Assembly: GCA_934667815.1 (NCBI GenBank)
Contig: CAKUMO010000055.1
Coordinates: forward strand, 1-5,831
DNA: 5,831 nucleotides
Origin: an uncultured Oscillospiraceae bacterium
Lineage (GTDB): Bacteria > Bacillota > Clostridia > Oscillospirales > Oscillospiraceae
Reading direction: 5' to 3'
This document shows positions 5,694 to 5,831 of this stretch, one piece after another. A model generated the notes under the pieces. That model was not told the origin of the DNA. It saw only the letters and a list, made by a program, of their open reading frames with translations, and did no database searches. A program made the translations under genes and the position numbers. Each line of letters starts with the position of its first letter. Position 1 is the stretch's first letter.

Positions 5694-5831
5694 TTAGAAC
5701 AGGCCGGAGACCTTGCCGGTTTCCAGATCGACGTCGATGCGGCGGTAAGCCGGATCGGAGCTGGTGCCGGGCATCATGGAGATGGTGCCTGCCATCGGGC
5801 AGAGGAACTTCGCGCCGCCATACTCGAGGAT
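5694..5831 (-). CDS. fhs: Formate-tetrahydrofolate ligase, C-terminal end (partial)
   Basis: Only the last 45 codons and the stop are present; the gene continues past the right edge. In this frame the protein reads [18 protein letters not shown], then IDVDLETG and a terminal GLF. The pattern MPG, a short spacer, [ID]-[VD]-D, then a GLF C-terminus is the characteristic end of Fhs, which makes 10-formyl-THF from formate, ATP and THF in the cytoplasm. The linker between MPG and IDVD (TSSDPAYRR) differs from the LPKxPAA type I know best, so this may be a divergent subgroup. The fchA-folD context supports the call strongly. Confidence 0.82.
   Translation of the reverse strand: MLEYGGAKFLCPMAGTISMMPGTSSDPAYRRIDVDLETGKVSGLF

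Overview
The window reads as chromosomal DNA from a moderately GC-rich anaerobic Firmicute, most likely a Clostridia/Oscillospiraceae-type gut bacterium. This is an inference from three things: a one-carbon (fhs-fchA-folD) gene set, clostridial-style families (DUF1576, DUF6440, a Gram-positive lipoprotein), and strong AGGAG ribosome binding sites with sigma-A type promoter elements. Taxonomy was not searched. Every gene I can support lies on the minus strand; the long plus-strand open frames are shadows of these genes.

From right to left, in the direction of transcription: the last 45 codons of formate-tetrahydrofolate ligase (fhs) enter from the right edge and end at a bidirectional hairpin terminator. 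A tight cluster follows: a 65-aa DUF6440 protein, a methenyl-THF cyclohydrolase/cyclodeaminase-family protein (fchA), FolD, a 446-aa polytopic DUF1576 membrane protein, and a 261-aa lipoprotein whose ATG overlaps the DUF1576 stop. Gaps are 22 nt or less. The cluster closes at a second bidirectional terminator (about 1667-1706). A separate transcription unit follows: arginine deiminase (arcA), with its own extended -10 promoter and an ArgR/AhrC-like box upstream. The left 257 bases are non-coding and packed with hairpins.

Fhs, FchA and FolD would interconvert formate, 10-formyl-THF, methenyl-THF and methylene-THF. The most informative detail is that FolD lacks the lysine (Ala52 in its place) and the glutamine (Phe96 in its place) associated with the cyclohydrolase half-reaction, while a dedicated cyclohydrolase-family gene sits 13 nt upstream. 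This suggests a division of labour: FolD as dehydrogenase, FchA as cyclohydrolase. The translationally coupled membrane protein/lipoprotein pair at the end of the same cluster has no known function and is the best candidate for something undescribed.

No CRISPR array, tRNA, rRNA, insertion sequence or phage gene is visible.
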